From Yoonia ponticola (lineage in GTDB: Bacteria; Pseudomonadota; Alphaproteobacteria; Rhodobacterales; Rhodobacteraceae): DNA of 64,000 nt. Location of the stretch: positions 1-64,000 of the forward strand of contig NZ_JACIJM010000009.1 of the NCBI RefSeq assembly GCF_014199395.1, given 5' to 3'. The notes beneath the pieces are model-generated. The model searched no databases, was not told the origin of the DNA, and saw only the letters and a list, made by a program, of their open reading frames with translations. Below, piece after piece: positions 26,385 through 36,085 of the stretch. Position 1 is the first letter of the stretch, and each line of letters starts with the position of its first letter. Made by a program: the position numbers and the translations under genes.

Positions 26385-28694
26385 ATGACCGCTGTTGCAG
26401 ACCGTATTTCCCGCACGATTGCTGATGATATCGGGGCGCGTCCCGAACAGGTTAACGCCACGGTCGCGATGTTGGATGCTGGCGACACGGTTCCCTTTGT
26501 CGCGCGATATCGTAAAGAAGCGACGGGCGGATTGGACGACACGCAATTGCGGCGTTTGGCGGAACGGCTCGACTATTTGCGTGATCTGGAAAAACGTCGG
26601 GCGACGATTTTGGATCAGGTGAAATCGCAAGGCAAACTGACCGACACGTTGGCCCGCGATATCGCTAAGGCGGACACGAAAGCCGTTCTCGAAGACCTCT
26701 ATCTGCCTTACAAACCCAAGCGGCGCACCAAAGCGATGATCGCGCGTGAAAACGGGTTGGAACCGTTGCTGCAAAACATTCTGGATGACCGTGCCGCGGA
26801 TCCCGTTGTTTTGGCTGAGAAATACGTGACCGAAGCCGTGCCCGGCACCAAAGAAGCACTGACAGGTGCGCGTGACATCCTCGTTGAACAACTCGGTGAA
26901 AACGCGACGTTGTTGGGGCGTCTGCGCGACGTCATGCAAAAAGAGGCCGTGATCTCTGCTCGTGTGACCGCAGGCAAAGAAGAGATCGGTGCGAAGTTTT
27001 CCGATTATTTCGCCCATACGGAAAAATGGGCCACGATCCCGTCGCACCGCGCTTTGGCGATTTTACGGGCCACGAAAGAAGAAATTGTCACGCTGGATAT
27101 CGGACCGGAACCCGAAAATGGACTTGCGCGTGTGACGGGTATCGTTGCCGCTGAAATCGGTATTCGTGGCCAAGGGCTGGGCGATATTTGGTTGCAAGAC
27201 GTGGCGACGTGGGCGTGGCGTGTAAAGCTCAGCTTAACCATGTTCATGGACCTGATGGCGGATATGCGTAGACGCGCTCATGCCGCTGCGATTGACGTTT
27301 TCGCGCGTAACTTGCGCGATCTATTGCTCGCCGCCCCCGCAGGTCCACGCGCAACGCTTGGCCTTGATCCGGGCATTCGGACAGGCTGTAAAATCGCCGT
27401 CGTGGATGAAACGGGCAAGCTACTGGACACCGCAACGATCTATCCTTTTCAGCCGAGAAACGATCTACGCGGGGCCGAAGAAACCCTAATCCAGATGATC
27501 CAGAAACACGGCATTGCCTTAATCGCTGTTGGCAATGGGACGGCAAGTCGTGAATCCGAACGGCTTGTCGCGGATGCAATCAAACGCCTGCCTGCCAGCG
27601 TGGCGCGCCCGACATCTGTCATTGTGTCAGAAGCAGGGGCGTCGGTTTATTCGGCCTCTGAACTTGCGTCGCTTGAGTTCCCTGACATCGATGTGTCGAT
27701 ACGCGGGGCCGTGTCGATTGCGCGGCGCTTGCAAGATCCATTGGCCGAATTGGTTAAGATCGACCCGCAAGCCATTGGTGTAGGCCAATATCAGCACGAC
27801 GTCGATCAACGCCAGCTTGCGCAATCTTTGGCGGTTGTGGTCGAAGACGCAGTGAACGCAGTCGGCGTTGACTTGAACATGGCCTCCGCGCCATTGCTGT
27901 CACATATCGCAGGCCTGAGCACGTCATTGGCGCAGGCCGTTGTGACGTACCGCGATGAAAACGGCCCTTTTGCGACGCGCAAAGCACTGCTCAAAGTGCC
28001 GGGACTGGGGCCAAAAGCGTTCGAGCAATGCGCAGGTTTCTTGCGGATCACGGGCGGCACAGAACCATTGGACGCATCGTCAGTCCACCCCGAAGCCTAC
28101 GGTGTTGCGCGTAAAATCGTGCAGGCTTGTGGTCGCGACATTCGCGCGATTATGGGCGACGGGACAGCTTTGGCCGGGCTGCGTGCCGAGCAATTCGTCG
28201 ATGACAACTTTGGATTGCCGACCGTGCGCGACATCCTGACCGAGTTGGAAAAGCCGGGTCGCGATCCGCGTCCGACATTCAAAACCGCCACTTTTGCCGA
28301 AGGCGTCGATAGTATCACTGACCTGAAGGCGGGTATGTCGCTAGAAGGGACGGTCACAAACGTGGCGGCTTTTGGTGCATTCGTCGATATCGGTGTGCAT
28401 CAGGACGGGTTGGTCCATGTCAGCCAGCTAGCCGATAAGTTCGTGAAAGACCCGCATGAGGTTGTAAAAGCTGGTGATGTGGTCCGCGTGCGCGTGACCG
28501 AAGTGGACGTACCGCGCAAACGCATCGGGTTGAGCATGCGCAAAGATGGCGGCGGCGCGCCTGCGCCACATGGCGGTCAGGACAAACCAAAAGCGCAGCA
28601 TACTACGAAGAAAACATCCGCGGGTCCCGCGCAAAGCAGTCAAGGCGCGCTGGGCTCTGCGCTGGCTGCGGCGATGAAACGTCCCAACAAATAG
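26385..28694 (+). CDS. tex: Tex family RNA-binding transcription accessory protein
   Basis: 769 residues. The layout is typical of Tex: an N-terminal helical part, a YqgF-like RNase H fold near 320-450 (LGLDPGIRTGCKIAVVD), helix-hairpin-helix repeats (about 500-560, ALLKVPGLGPKAFEQCAGFLRI) and an S1 RNA-binding domain (about 648-716, GMSLEGTVTNVAAFGAFVDIGVHQDGLVH). The C-terminus is a low-complexity, basic tail. Tex proteins bind nucleic acid and affect transcription; their exact role varies by species. The start follows CAAGGAGCC at suitable spacing. Confidence 0.95.
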   Translation: MTAVADRISRTIADDIGARPEQVNATVAMLDAGDTVPFVARYRKEATGGLDDTQLRRLAERLDYLRDLEKRRATILDQVKSQGKLTDTLARDIAKADTKAVLEDLYLPYKPKRRTKAMIARENGLEPLLQNILDDRAADPVVLAEKYVTEAVPGTKEALTGARDILVEQLGENATLLGRLRDVMQKEAVISARVTAGKEEIGAKFSDYFAHTEKWATIPSHRALAILRATKEEIVTLDIGPEPENGLARVTGIVAAEIGIRGQGLGDIWLQDVATWAWRVKLSLTMFMDLMADMRRRAHAAAIDVFARNLRDLLLAAPAGPRATLGLDPGIRTGCKIAVVDETGKLLDTATIYPFQPRNDLRGAEETLIQMIQKHGIALIAVGNGTASRESERLVADAIKRLPASVARPTSVIVSEAGASVYSASELASLEFPDIDVSIRGAVSIARRLQDPLAELVKIDPQAIGVGQYQHDVDQRQLAQSLAVVVEDAVNAVGVDLNMASAPLLSHIAGLSTSLAQAVVTYRDENGPFATRKALLKVPGLGPKAFEQCAGFLRITGGTEPLDASSVHPEAYGVARKIVQACGRDIRAIMGDGTALAGLRAEQFVDDNFGLPTVRDILTELEKPGRDPRPTFKTATFAEGVDSITDLKAGMSLEGTVTNVAAFGAFVDIGVHQDGLVHVSQLADKFVKDPHEVVKAGDVVRVRVTEVDVPRKRIGLSMRKDGGGAPAPHGGQDKPKAQHTTKKTSAGPAQSSQGALGSALAAAMKRPNK

Positions 28695-29060
28695 GGCTGC
28701 TGATTGATAGACCAGCGGGTTTGGTGCGTGGGGCGTGTTCGCTGTTTTGAATGGAGTTGTTAAGTCTGAAAGCTGCCCTTAAAAGCAGAAAATTCTAATT
28801 AGTATCAAGTCAGAGTTGTATTGCGACCACACTGCTCAACGTTTATAGAGTCAATAATCCGTAGGGTCGCACGTGACGAAATAATCTGTTTGTTTGGTAA
28901 AAATGCGGCGCTAAAGGCAGCTAATTCCCTACAACACAGGTGGTTGTGGGTTTTGATAGCGACGATCAAAAAAATAATGGAACCTTTCTGCGTTCCAACG
29001 GTTTACTTTCTGTACCAGTAAGAGTTGTTGATATTTTTACCTTGCAACCCAGAGGTGCAG
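28695..29060. other. Intergenic region without a recognised gene
   Basis: 366 bases between tex and the response regulator, AT-rich in its second half. A 66-codon frame at 28821-29021 has no recognisable domain and no good ribosome binding site. The response-regulator promoter is expected here. Confidence 0.5.
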
Positions 29061-30038
29061 ATGAAGATTCTTGCCGTCGATGACGATCCGTTCATTCTCG
29101 AAATCCTGACCATGATGGCAGCGAAGGTCGGTTATACCGATGTCGTCACCATGCCGTCTGGCGAAAGTGCGCTGAATCTTCTCAACAAAGGCAAGGACGT
29201 CTTTGATTGTATGTTGCTGGACATTAACATGCCGGGCATCGACGGGATCGAGCTGTGTAAGCTGGTACGCAGCTTGCCTGACTACGATAAAACTCCGATC
29301 ATTATGCTGACAGCGATGTCCGACAAGGATCATATCCTACGTGCCTTTAAGGCTGGCGCGACGGACTACGCGAGCAAACCTTTCGATATCGTAGAACTGA
29401 ACGCCCGCCTGCGCATGGCTGAACAGGTCGTCGTTGCACGGCAAGAAGTAGCTGCGGTTTTACCATCGGTGAACACCGAAGAGCCGGAAGTCGACACGTC
29501 ACCTAGCTTTGAGTTGAGCGATGAGATCCAAATAGAGGGCATCAGCGACATTATCGGCTACGGCGCTCTTGCGAATTACCTGACACAGCTTTCGACAGCT
29601 CGGCTGACTGGATCCCAAGTCTTCGCGGTGAAAATAGACCAGATCGAAGCAATTTATGCGCAAGCAACGTCTGACGAATTTCTATACGCTGTCTCAGAGG
29701 TCGCGGATGCGATCAACACAATGCTGCAATCCAGCGGTTACTTGATGGCTTATGCTGGAAACGGGGCGTTTGTGGTTGTGTCGAACAAAGCTACGCTGGA
29801 ATCTTCTGCGGCGCTAGAGGCAGAGGTCCAAAATCTGCTCGACGAAAAGAACACCGAGTTCGACAATGGCAACCCGCTAGACCTTGAGGTGTCGTTCGGG
29901 AACCCGATCCGGCCAAATGCGAGCAAAAATCAACGTGTTCGCAAGACATTTGACCGCGCCATTGCGCGCGCGGAAAATCGCGTCCTGAAAAAACGCAACG
30001 ACCCGCGTGCGGTAAGCGTCCGGTTGGTCGGCCTGTAG
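29061..30038 (+). CDS. Response regulator with degenerate GGDEF-like output domain
   Basis: 325 residues from the ATG at 29061 (an upstream in-frame start adds 12 codons of no family resemblance). Residues 1-118 are a receiver domain with acidic pocket DDD (7-9), phospho-acceptor Asp54 in LLDINMPG and Lys106 in SKPFD. After a linker, residues about 155-320 resemble a GGDEF domain, but the signature is GNGAF (233-237), so diguanylate cyclase activity is unlikely. It is convergent with the sensor kinase 30101-31924, separated by 62 bases, which suggests a pair. Confidence 0.8.
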   Translation: MKILAVDDDPFILEILTMMAAKVGYTDVVTMPSGESALNLLNKGKDVFDCMLLDINMPGIDGIELCKLVRSLPDYDKTPIIMLTAMSDKDHILRAFKAGATDYASKPFDIVELNARLRMAEQVVVARQEVAAVLPSVNTEEPEVDTSPSFELSDEIQIEGISDIIGYGALANYLTQLSTARLTGSQVFAVKIDQIEAIYAQATSDEFLYAVSEVADAINTMLQSSGYLMAYAGNGAFVVVSNKATLESSAALEAEVQNLLDEKNTEFDNGNPLDLEVSFGNPIRPNASKNQRVRKTFDRAIARAENRVLKKRNDPRAVSVRLVGL

Positions 30039-30100
30039 GGCAGGCGGCTCCGAATACTTCAGCCCAATTGGGTTAAGGTATTCAGAAAATCGCCTACGCA

Positions 30101-31924
30101 TCACTTTGGCTCGGTAATGGGCACTGTGAACCAAAACGTCGTCTTGCCATCTTCGCTGCTGTCAAAGCCGATGGTGCCACCTGTCTGCTCGACGATCTGT
30201 TTTGTGATATTCAGCCCTAATCCAGTGCCACCCATCGCGCGTGTTCCGGCTGTCGCAGCTTGCGAAAATGGCTTAAATATCTGGTCTTTAAACGTATCCG
30301 GAATACCACTGCCGTGGTTTGTGACCGAGACGCGAATTTCATTTTTCTGCGCTTTGACCGCTAGTCGGATTGAGCTGTCCTTGTCCGCGAACTTGACCGC
30401 ATTCGTGAGAAGGTTCGTCATCACCTGTTGGAAACGATCAGGATCAACAAACCCAGTCACACTGCGGTCAGGACAAACGATATCGTACCGAACTTCGAAC
30501 TTTTGGGCGGTGGCCAGATTGGCGATGACGGCCTCTTCTACCAATCCAATGATCCGGTGTTTCGCCACAGTAAACCGCATTTGACGTGCTGAGAATTTTT
30601 CGAAATCCAGAACGTCGTTAATCAAGGCATGCAACCGTTTGCCGTTCTCTTGAGCAATAAATAAAAGGCGTTGTGCATCGTCAGAAAACGGCTCGTCGTC
30701 TAGCGTACTCAACAGTGACAGCGATCCCAGCACAGACGTCAGCGGCGTCCGCAATTCGTGACTTACGGTCGAGATGAATTCGCTTTTAAGTTGATTTAAG
30801 CGTCGCTGCTCGGTGACATCTACAACCTGCGAAATAATATGCTCTGGGTTCCCGTCGGAATCCTTTACCACGCCGATGCTGAGCAACACCCAGATGATTT
30901 CGTTATCGGCGCGAATACAACGTCGTTCCATCCGGTAGGAATTGACATTGCCTGCCTTCAGCTCATCGATCATGGCCATATTTTCAACATGGTCATCGGG
31001 ATGTGCCAATAGCTCAAAGTTGTTTTCCAGAAGATCAGTCTCGGTGTACCCAAGCAGATCGCAGAGCGCCAAATTCACACTTCGAAATGCGCCATCCATA
31101 CCAACCGTGGCCATGCCGACAGTCGCGTTATCAAAGGCTGATTTGAACTGTGCGACACTGATACGCAGCTCGTTTTCAGTTGTTTTGCGTTCGGTAATAT
31201 CCGTCGTCGCGCCAATAACGCTGATGACCCTGCCTTCACAATCGCGGTTGGCTACAGCCGCATCGGTGCGAGTCCAGCGCCAGCACGTTCCGTCTTTCGA
31301 CCGCACACGATGTTCGCTGCTCGCACGTTCGCCAAGATTCTCAGAACATAACCGAATGGGTTCTAACGCCATAGCTAGATCGTCAGGATGGACACGACTG
31401 CGCCATTCTTCCTGCACATCCACGTCGTCTGACGGGGATAGCCCCATCAGTTCACGCCAAATGTCCGAAACAATGACAGTTTCCGTCACGGGGTTAAAAT
31501 CGAAAACCCCGATCCGCGCACCTTTGATCGCATTGTCGGCGCGGGCGAGTTTCGCTCTGGTCTGACGGGCTGTTTCCATCTCGTCGGTGATGTCTCGCAG
31601 GATGAGCGCGTGGTATAAACCACCGGTTTCATCGCTCCAAGATGTCATATGGGCCGACAACGGAATCGAGCCGCCATTCTTCTTTTGTGCAACCATACGT
31701 TTAATAATTGCATCGGCCGCAGGCGGTTCAATATAGGCGTTGAGTTCGGCAACAGACGTTACTGGAAGGATGCCAAAAACAGGCTGTCCAATCAATGCAT
31801 CAACGTCGTATCCAAGCACATTATGCGCCATGTCGTTACAATGAACGATCGCACCATCGGCGCCAACAATCATCAGTGGAACTTGAATTTGTTTGAACGC
31901 ACTTAAAATTAGCGATCCGTCCAT
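30101..31924 (-). CDS. Multi-PAS sensor histidine kinase
   Basis: 607 residues. There are three PAS domains (about 10-115, 135-250, 255-375), with typical N-D/E and PAC-like motifs such as RMVAQKKNGGSIPLSAH, then HisKA with phospho-acceptor His389 in SHELRTP and an HATPase domain (about 490-605) with N-L-L-T-N-A-V-K-F and GGTGLGLNI. No membrane helix, so it is cytoplasmic. The signal is unknown. It has no receiver domain; the convergent response regulator could be its partner. Two 11-bp direct repeats lie upstream. Confidence 0.9.
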   Translation of the reverse strand: MDGSLILSAFKQIQVPLMIVGADGAIVHCNDMAHNVLGYDVDALIGQPVFGILPVTSVAELNAYIEPPAADAIIKRMVAQKKNGGSIPLSAHMTSWSDETGGLYHALILRDITDEMETARQTRAKLARADNAIKGARIGVFDFNPVTETVIVSDIWRELMGLSPSDDVDVQEEWRSRVHPDDLAMALEPIRLCSENLGERASSEHRVRSKDGTCWRWTRTDAAVANRDCEGRVISVIGATTDITERKTTENELRISVAQFKSAFDNATVGMATVGMDGAFRSVNLALCDLLGYTETDLLENNFELLAHPDDHVENMAMIDELKAGNVNSYRMERRCIRADNEIIWVLLSIGVVKDSDGNPEHIISQVVDVTEQRRLNQLKSEFISTVSHELRTPLTSVLGSLSLLSTLDDEPFSDDAQRLLFIAQENGKRLHALINDVLDFEKFSARQMRFTVAKHRIIGLVEEAVIANLATAQKFEVRYDIVCPDRSVTGFVDPDRFQQVMTNLLTNAVKFADKDSSIRLAVKAQKNEIRVSVTNHGSGIPDTFKDQIFKPFSQAATAGTRAMGGTGLGLNITKQIVEQTGGTIGFDSSEDGKTTFWFTVPITEPK

Positions 31925-32588
31925 CTTATACTCCGTGCAGAAAATTTCACGTTTGACGTGTAACGTTTAACGTCGAATTGGTGCTGCATACAATCAGATA
32001 TCTGACAAATGTATCAAACAAGCGCGATTGGGTAGGAGCGAAGAGTTAGGTCGGATCAATGGTCTATCAAGAATGCGAGCCACTTTATTGTGAAATTCAG
32101 CGTGGGGCGGCGTGGCTTCATATCTGCCCCTAAGTCATGAAACGATTGTTGGTTTGCCTTATTTTTATTGAGTGCTCGCAGGTCCGTTCAATGCAGGAGG
32201 GACGCCTTAATGCTGCGCGACTTTAATAAGATTTTCGTCTGCACAGCATCCCGCACTTCATAACCACTGGCGGTCTGAACGACGTTTCCGGTCTGTCAAT
32301 CCGTTGCTATTATATCAACCTCAGGGTGTGAGGTGCGTTAATCGCTTGAGCCTAATGCCAACGCTATCGGCAAAAAAACTGGGCCCGGTCGTGCCACGAA
32401 TCCCAATCATGTAGGTGTTGCGCGACTTTTGGCTGTGAAAGTGCGGCGGTGTGATCTTGTTAGCGTAGTCGCAAAAAATCGTCCAAGGCCGAATGATATC
32501 CGACAGGCCAAGTTGGCGCTCTTTGTAATATCGCAATGGGACAATAGCGCCAAGCGCAGTAATGTTCTTTAATCAAAGGGGGTTAGGA
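31925..32588. other. Long intergenic region, no gene recognised
   Basis: 664 bases between the kinase and tRNA-Thr. It holds the direct repeats above and an AT-rich part around 32150-32330. A 71-codon minus-strand frame at 32321-32536 reads like part of a real protein in composition (aromatic-rich, with KNTPPHF-type stretches) but matches no family I recognise; it may be a remnant. No tRNA or RNA gene is visible. Confidence 0.5.
31949..31973. promoter_or_regulatory. Paired 11-bp direct repeats upstream of the kinase gene
   Basis: ACGTTTGACGT at 31949-31959 and ACGTTTAACGT at 31963-31973 differ at one base and are 14 bases apart, 25-49 bases upstream of the kinase start. They look like half-sites of an operator, but no regulator is assigned. 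Confidence 0.35.
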
Positions 32589-32663
32589 TGGTGCTGTGAG
32601 GGAGGATTGAACTCCCGACCTCACCCTTACCAAGGGTGTGCTCTGCCACTGAGCTACCACAGC
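32589..32663 (-). tRNA. tRNA-Thr (anticodon GGT)
   Basis: On the minus strand the cloverleaf begins GCTGTGG and ends TCACAGC-A-CCA. The acceptor pairs over seven bases with one G-T. The anticodon stem ACCCTTGGTAAGGGT has GGT in the loop, reading ACC threonine codons. D-loop and T-loop (GTTCAATCC) are intact. The CCA end is encoded. Confidence 0.95.
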
Positions 32664-32750
32664 ATCCGTGAGGCTGGGGATTAGCCGCAATCGCATTCTG
32701 GTGCAAGCCCTGACTGGACCCTTTTTGCACAGCTTGATAACACGTCCCCT

Positions 32751-32894
32751 ATGACGCAATCGACAAGCAAAAAATCCAAGGCTCCGCAAAGTCGTGAAGA
32801 CAGGCTAAAGGCGGCGTTGAAGGCGAATATGGGCAAACGTAAAGCACAGGCCAAAGCCCGCGCTGACGCGGATAAAAAAGAACAGAAAGAGTAG
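32751..32894 (+). CDS. Small basic protein of unknown function before murA
   Basis: 47 residues, Lys- and Ala-rich with no aromatic residues, reading MTQSTSKKSKAP and ending ADKKEQKE. It sits 8 bases ahead of murA and is likely to be co-transcribed with it. Its composition suggests a small helical, nucleic-acid- or ribosome-binding protein, but no family is recognised. I list it because a short open frame with coding-like composition occupies exactly the pre-murA space. Confidence 0.5.
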   Translation: MTQSTSKKSKAPQSREDRLKAALKANMGKRKAQAKARADADKKEQKE

Positions 32895-32902
32895 GCGGCT
32901 AA

Positions 32903-34174
32903 ATGGATTCTATTGTTGTACAAGGCGGACGTGAATTAAACGGTCAAATCCAGATCGCAGGGGCCAAGAACGCGGCGCTGGCATTGATGCCCGCCACATT
33001 GCTGTCCGAAGAGCCGTTGACGCTAACCAATGCGCCGCGCTTGTCGGACATCGCGACAATGACGCAATTGTTGCAATCTTTGGGCGCTGAGGTCACCGCA
33101 ATGCAGGACGGCAAGGTGCAGGTCATGTCGACGCATGGCGCGATCAACACAACCGCCGACTATGACATTGTGCGCAAAATGCGGGCGTCGAACCTTGTGC
33201 TGGGCCCACTTTTGGCCCGCGAAGGTCATGCGATTGTGTCGCTGCCCGGTGGCTGCGCGATTGGTGCGCGTCCGATGGATATTCACACCGACGGTCTTAC
33301 CAAAATGGGCGCGGAAATTGATCTGCGCGACGGCTATTTGCACGCCAAGGCGATTGGTGGCCGTCTGCAAGGGGCCGTGATTGATTTCCCGTTCGCCTCT
33401 GTCGGGGCGACCGAAAATATCATGATGGCCGCCACGCTGGCCAAAGGCACAACCGTAATTAACAACGCCGCGCGCGAGCCGGAAATCGTTGATCTTGCTG
33501 ATTGTTTGCGCCGGATGGGGGCGCAAATCGACGGTGATGGTACGTCCACAATCACGATCCAAGGCGTTGATCGCTTGGGTGCGGCGACGCATCCTGTTGT
33601 CACTGACCGGATCGAATTGGGCACATATATGCTCGCCCCTGCGTTCACGGGCGGCGAGGTCGAATGTCTGGGTGGCAAGATGTCTCTGGTCGCGGCTTTT
33701 GCCGAGAAACTGGACGCCGCTGGCATTGATGTCTGGGAAACTGACAAGGGCCTGAAAGTCCGCCGTCGTGGGGATCGTCCAAAGGCCGTTGATGTAACCA
33801 CTGAACCATTCCCGGGCTTCCCGACCGATCTGCAGGCGCAGATGATGGCGATGCTCTGTATTGCCGAAGGCACGTCCGTGCTGGAAGAAAAAATCTTTGA
33901 AAACCGCTTCATGCACGCGCCGGAATTGGTGCGGATGGGCGCGAATATCGAAGTGCACGGCGGGACAGCCACCGTGACTGGCGTCGCGCGGATGAAGGGT
34001 GCGCCAGTGATGGCGACTGACTTGCGGGCGTCGGTCTCGCTGATCCTTGCAGGGTTGGCAGCAGAAGGCGAAACCGTCGTGAACCGCGTCTATCACCTTG
34101 ATCGCGGGTATGAGCATGTCGAAGATAAACTGCGCGCCGTTGGGGCGCAAATCGAACGGGTACAAGGCATATGA
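32903..34174 (+). CDS. murA: UDP-N-acetylglucosamine 1-carboxyvinyltransferase MurA
   Basis: 423 residues, the usual family length. MurA adds enolpyruvate from phosphoenolpyruvate to UDP-GlcNAc, the first committed step of peptidoglycan synthesis in the cytoplasm. Family features: substrate Lys22-Asn23 in IAGAKNAAL, the catalytic Cys118 in [11 protein letters not shown] (target of fosfomycin), the RPMDIH block, and a C-terminal [13 protein letters not shown]. The next gene overlaps the stop (ATGA). Confidence 0.97.
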   Translation: MDSIVVQGGRELNGQIQIAGAKNAALALMPATLLSEEPLTLTNAPRLSDIATMTQLLQSLGAEVTAMQDGKVQVMSTHGAINTTADYDIVRKMRASNLVLGPLLAREGHAIVSLPGGCAIGARPMDIHTDGLTKMGAEIDLRDGYLHAKAIGGRLQGAVIDFPFASVGATENIMMAATLAKGTTVINNAAREPEIVDLADCLRRMGAQIDGDGTSTITIQGVDRLGAATHPVVTDRIELGTYMLAPAFTGGEVECLGGKMSLVAAFAEKLDAAGIDVWETDKGLKVRRRGDRPKAVDVTTEPFPGFPTDLQAQMMAMLCIAEGTSVLEEKIFENRFMHAPELVRMGANIEVHGGTATVTGVARMKGAPVMATDLRASVSLILAGLAAEGETVVNRVYHLDRGYEHVEDKLRAVGAQIERVQGI

Positions 34175-34650
34175 GCGACGACGCACGATTCGAAGACGGT
34201 GGCGAATCGCCGCTGCGGCTAAAAGCGCTGGACGGTGATGACCTCACCGTTTTGGCGGCTTTGGTGCAGGATGCGGTGTTTCCGGCGTCTGAAATGCGCT
34301 GGGACCGCAAGGGTCGCCGTTTTGCGATCCTGCTGAACCGCTTTCGCTGGGAAGACGTGGATCGTGCGACGACCCGCAAACGCGACTTCGAGCGGGTGCA
34401 GTCGGTGCTGATGATCGAAGACGTGATCGCGGTGAAATCTCAAGGCGTTGACGCACGCGATGCTGATATGGTGCATTCGTTGCTGTCGATTGCATTTCAT
34501 GCCGGCGAAGATGGGACAGGCCGGCTCGAATTGACGCTGGCAGGCGACGGTGCGGTGGCTGTGGACGTGGAAACGCTAGAGGTTGTGTTGCGTGATGTGA
34601 CACGGCCTTATGTTGCGCCATCAAAACATGTGCCGACGCACGACCTATGA
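34171..34650 (+). CDS. DUF2948 family protein
   Basis: 159 residues, start overlaps the murA stop by four bases. Matches the DUF2948 pattern: [22 protein letters not shown], then a beta-rich body with RFRWEDVD. It is a conserved alphaproteobacterial protein of unknown function, encoded between murA and hisD. The overlap suggests co-translation with murA. Confidence 0.88.
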   Translation: MSDDARFEDGGESPLRLKALDGDDLTVLAALVQDAVFPASEMRWDRKGRRFAILLNRFRWEDVDRATTRKRDFERVQSVLMIEDVIAVKSQGVDARDADMVHSLLSIAFHAGEDGTGRLELTLAGDGAVAVDVETLEVVLRDVTRPYVAPSKHVPTHDL

Positions 34651-34658
34651 TCTCGTGA

Positions 34659-34678
34659 CGAATTTTCGCGAAAATTCG
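34659..34678. repeat. Perfect 20-bp palindrome between DUF2948 and hisD genes
   Basis: CGAATTTTCGCGAAAATTCG at 34659-34678 is identical to its reverse complement. It lies 8 bases after the DUF2948 stop. It could be an operator or a repeat element common in related genomes; no T run follows, so it is not a classical terminator. Confidence 0.6.
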
Positions 34679-34774
34679 ATGCCTCCGGCGGGGATTTAAA
34701 GAGAGCCAAAGAAGCATAGGGCCAGCATTGCTGGTCTGACGTTGTCGCGCTAAGACGAGCGCAAGGAGTACCCG

Positions 34775-36085
34775 ATGCCACAGTTTCTTTCCACGTCTGA
34801 CCCTGATTTTGAAACTCAGTTCACCGCACTTTTAGGTGCCAAACGCGAAGATTCGCCGGATGTGGATCATATCGTGGCTGATATTATCGCGGACGTGCGA
34901 AAGCGCGGCGATGCGGCGGTGCTTGAATTGACGGCAAAGTTCGACCGCTTTTCGGTGACTGCAGATAAAATGCGGTTCTCGGATGAGGAGATTGCGGCTG
35001 AATGCGCCAAAGTTTCTGATGCAGATCGGGCAGCACTTGAGTTAGCGGCAGAGCGGATTCGCGCGTATCACGCCCGTCAAATGCCTGACGATCAGATGTG
35101 GACAGACGAGGCCGGGGCGACGCTGGGCTGGCGCTGGACGGCTGTGTCTGCGGCTGGGCTATATGTGCCGGGTGGATTGGCGAGTTATCCATCGTCTGTA
35201 CTGATGAACGCTATTCCTGCAAAAGTTGCAGGTGTTGGTCGCTTGGCAATCACGGTGCCGACGCCGGATGGTGTTGTGAATCCGCTTGTTTTGCTGGCTG
35301 CCAGAATTGCTGGCGTCGATGAAATCTACCGGATCGGCGGGGCGCAAGCGATTGCGGCGCTGGCCTATGGCACAGAGACGATTGCGCCCGTTGATAAAAT
35401 TACCGGACCGGGCAATGCGTTTGTCGCTGCTGCAAAGCGCCGTGTTTTCGGCAAGGTCGGCATCGATATGATCGCTGGACCGTCCGAAATTCTGGTGATT
35501 GCGGATAGGGACAACGACCCAGATTGGATCGCTCTTGATCTGTTGTCACAGGCTGAACATGATGAAAGTGCGCAGTCTTTGCTAATTACAGATGATGCGG
35601 CTTTCGGGCAGGCGGTCGCGGATGCGGTTGAAAAACGGCTGGAAACGCTGGAACGGCGCGACATTGCCCGTGCCAGTTGGCGTGACTATGGCGCGGTCAT
35701 TACAGTGAACACCTTGGATGAGGCCGTCGCATTGTCCGACCGGATCGCCCCCGAGCACCTTGAGTTATGTGTCGCAGAGGCCGACGCACTGGCCACCAAA
35801 ATCACCCACGCGGGCGCTATTTTCATTGGTGCTTGGACCCCCGAGGCCATCGGCGATTATATCGGCGGGCCCAACCACGTCTTGCCAACTGCACGCTCTG
35901 CACGTTTTTCCAGTGGATTGTCGGTTATGGATTTCGTAAAACGGACGACATTGGCTCGCATGACGCCCGACGCATTGGCCGCAATTGGCCCATCTGCGGA
36001 ACGGCTCGCACGGTCAGAAAGCCTAGAGGCGCACGGATTGTCCGTTCGCGCCCGCTTGGACCGTTTGAACGGAGATGCGACATGA
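34775..36085 (+). CDS. hisD: Histidinol dehydrogenase
   Basis: 436 residues. HisD oxidises L-histidinol to L-histidine in two NAD-linked steps with a bound zinc ion. Family signatures: the loop GLYVPGGLASYPSSV, the D/E-rich segment AGPSEILVIAD, and AEHDESAQSLLIT with the metal-binding His and Glu. The C-terminal KRTTLARMT and RSESLEAH elements are normal. It overlaps the UPF0262 gene start by four bases. Only this histidine gene is present, as is usual in this family's scattered his genes. Confidence 0.95.
   Translation: MPQFLSTSDPDFETQFTALLGAKREDSPDVDHIVADIIADVRKRGDAAVLELTAKFDRFSVTADKMRFSDEEIAAECAKVSDADRAALELAAERIRAYHARQMPDDQMWTDEAGATLGWRWTAVSAAGLYVPGGLASYPSSVLMNAIPAKVAGVGRLAITVPTPDGVVNPLVLLAARIAGVDEIYRIGGAQAIAALAYGTETIAPVDKITGPGNAFVAAAKRRVFGKVGIDMIAGPSEILVIADRDNDPDWIALDLLSQAEHDESAQSLLITDDAAFGQAVADAVEKRLETLERRDIARASWRDYGAVITVNTLDEAVALSDRIAPEHLELCVAEADALATKITHAGAIFIGAWTPEAIGDYIGGPNHVLPTARSARFSSGLSVMDFVKRTTLARMTPDALAAIGPSAERLARSESLEAHGLSVRARLDRLNGDAT

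Noticed and set aside
26349..27047. Long minus-strand frame opposite the start of tex
   Set aside because: It is the antisense of the well-supported tex gene, and shows no domain or ribosome binding site.
28821..29021. 66-codon frame between tex and the response regulator
   Set aside because: No ribosome binding site, no family resemblance, and it lies in an AT-rich leader region.
33023..34186. 387-codon minus-strand frame opposite murA
   Set aside because: Antisense of murA; His/Arg-rich composition from complementing a GC-rich gene, no family resemblance.
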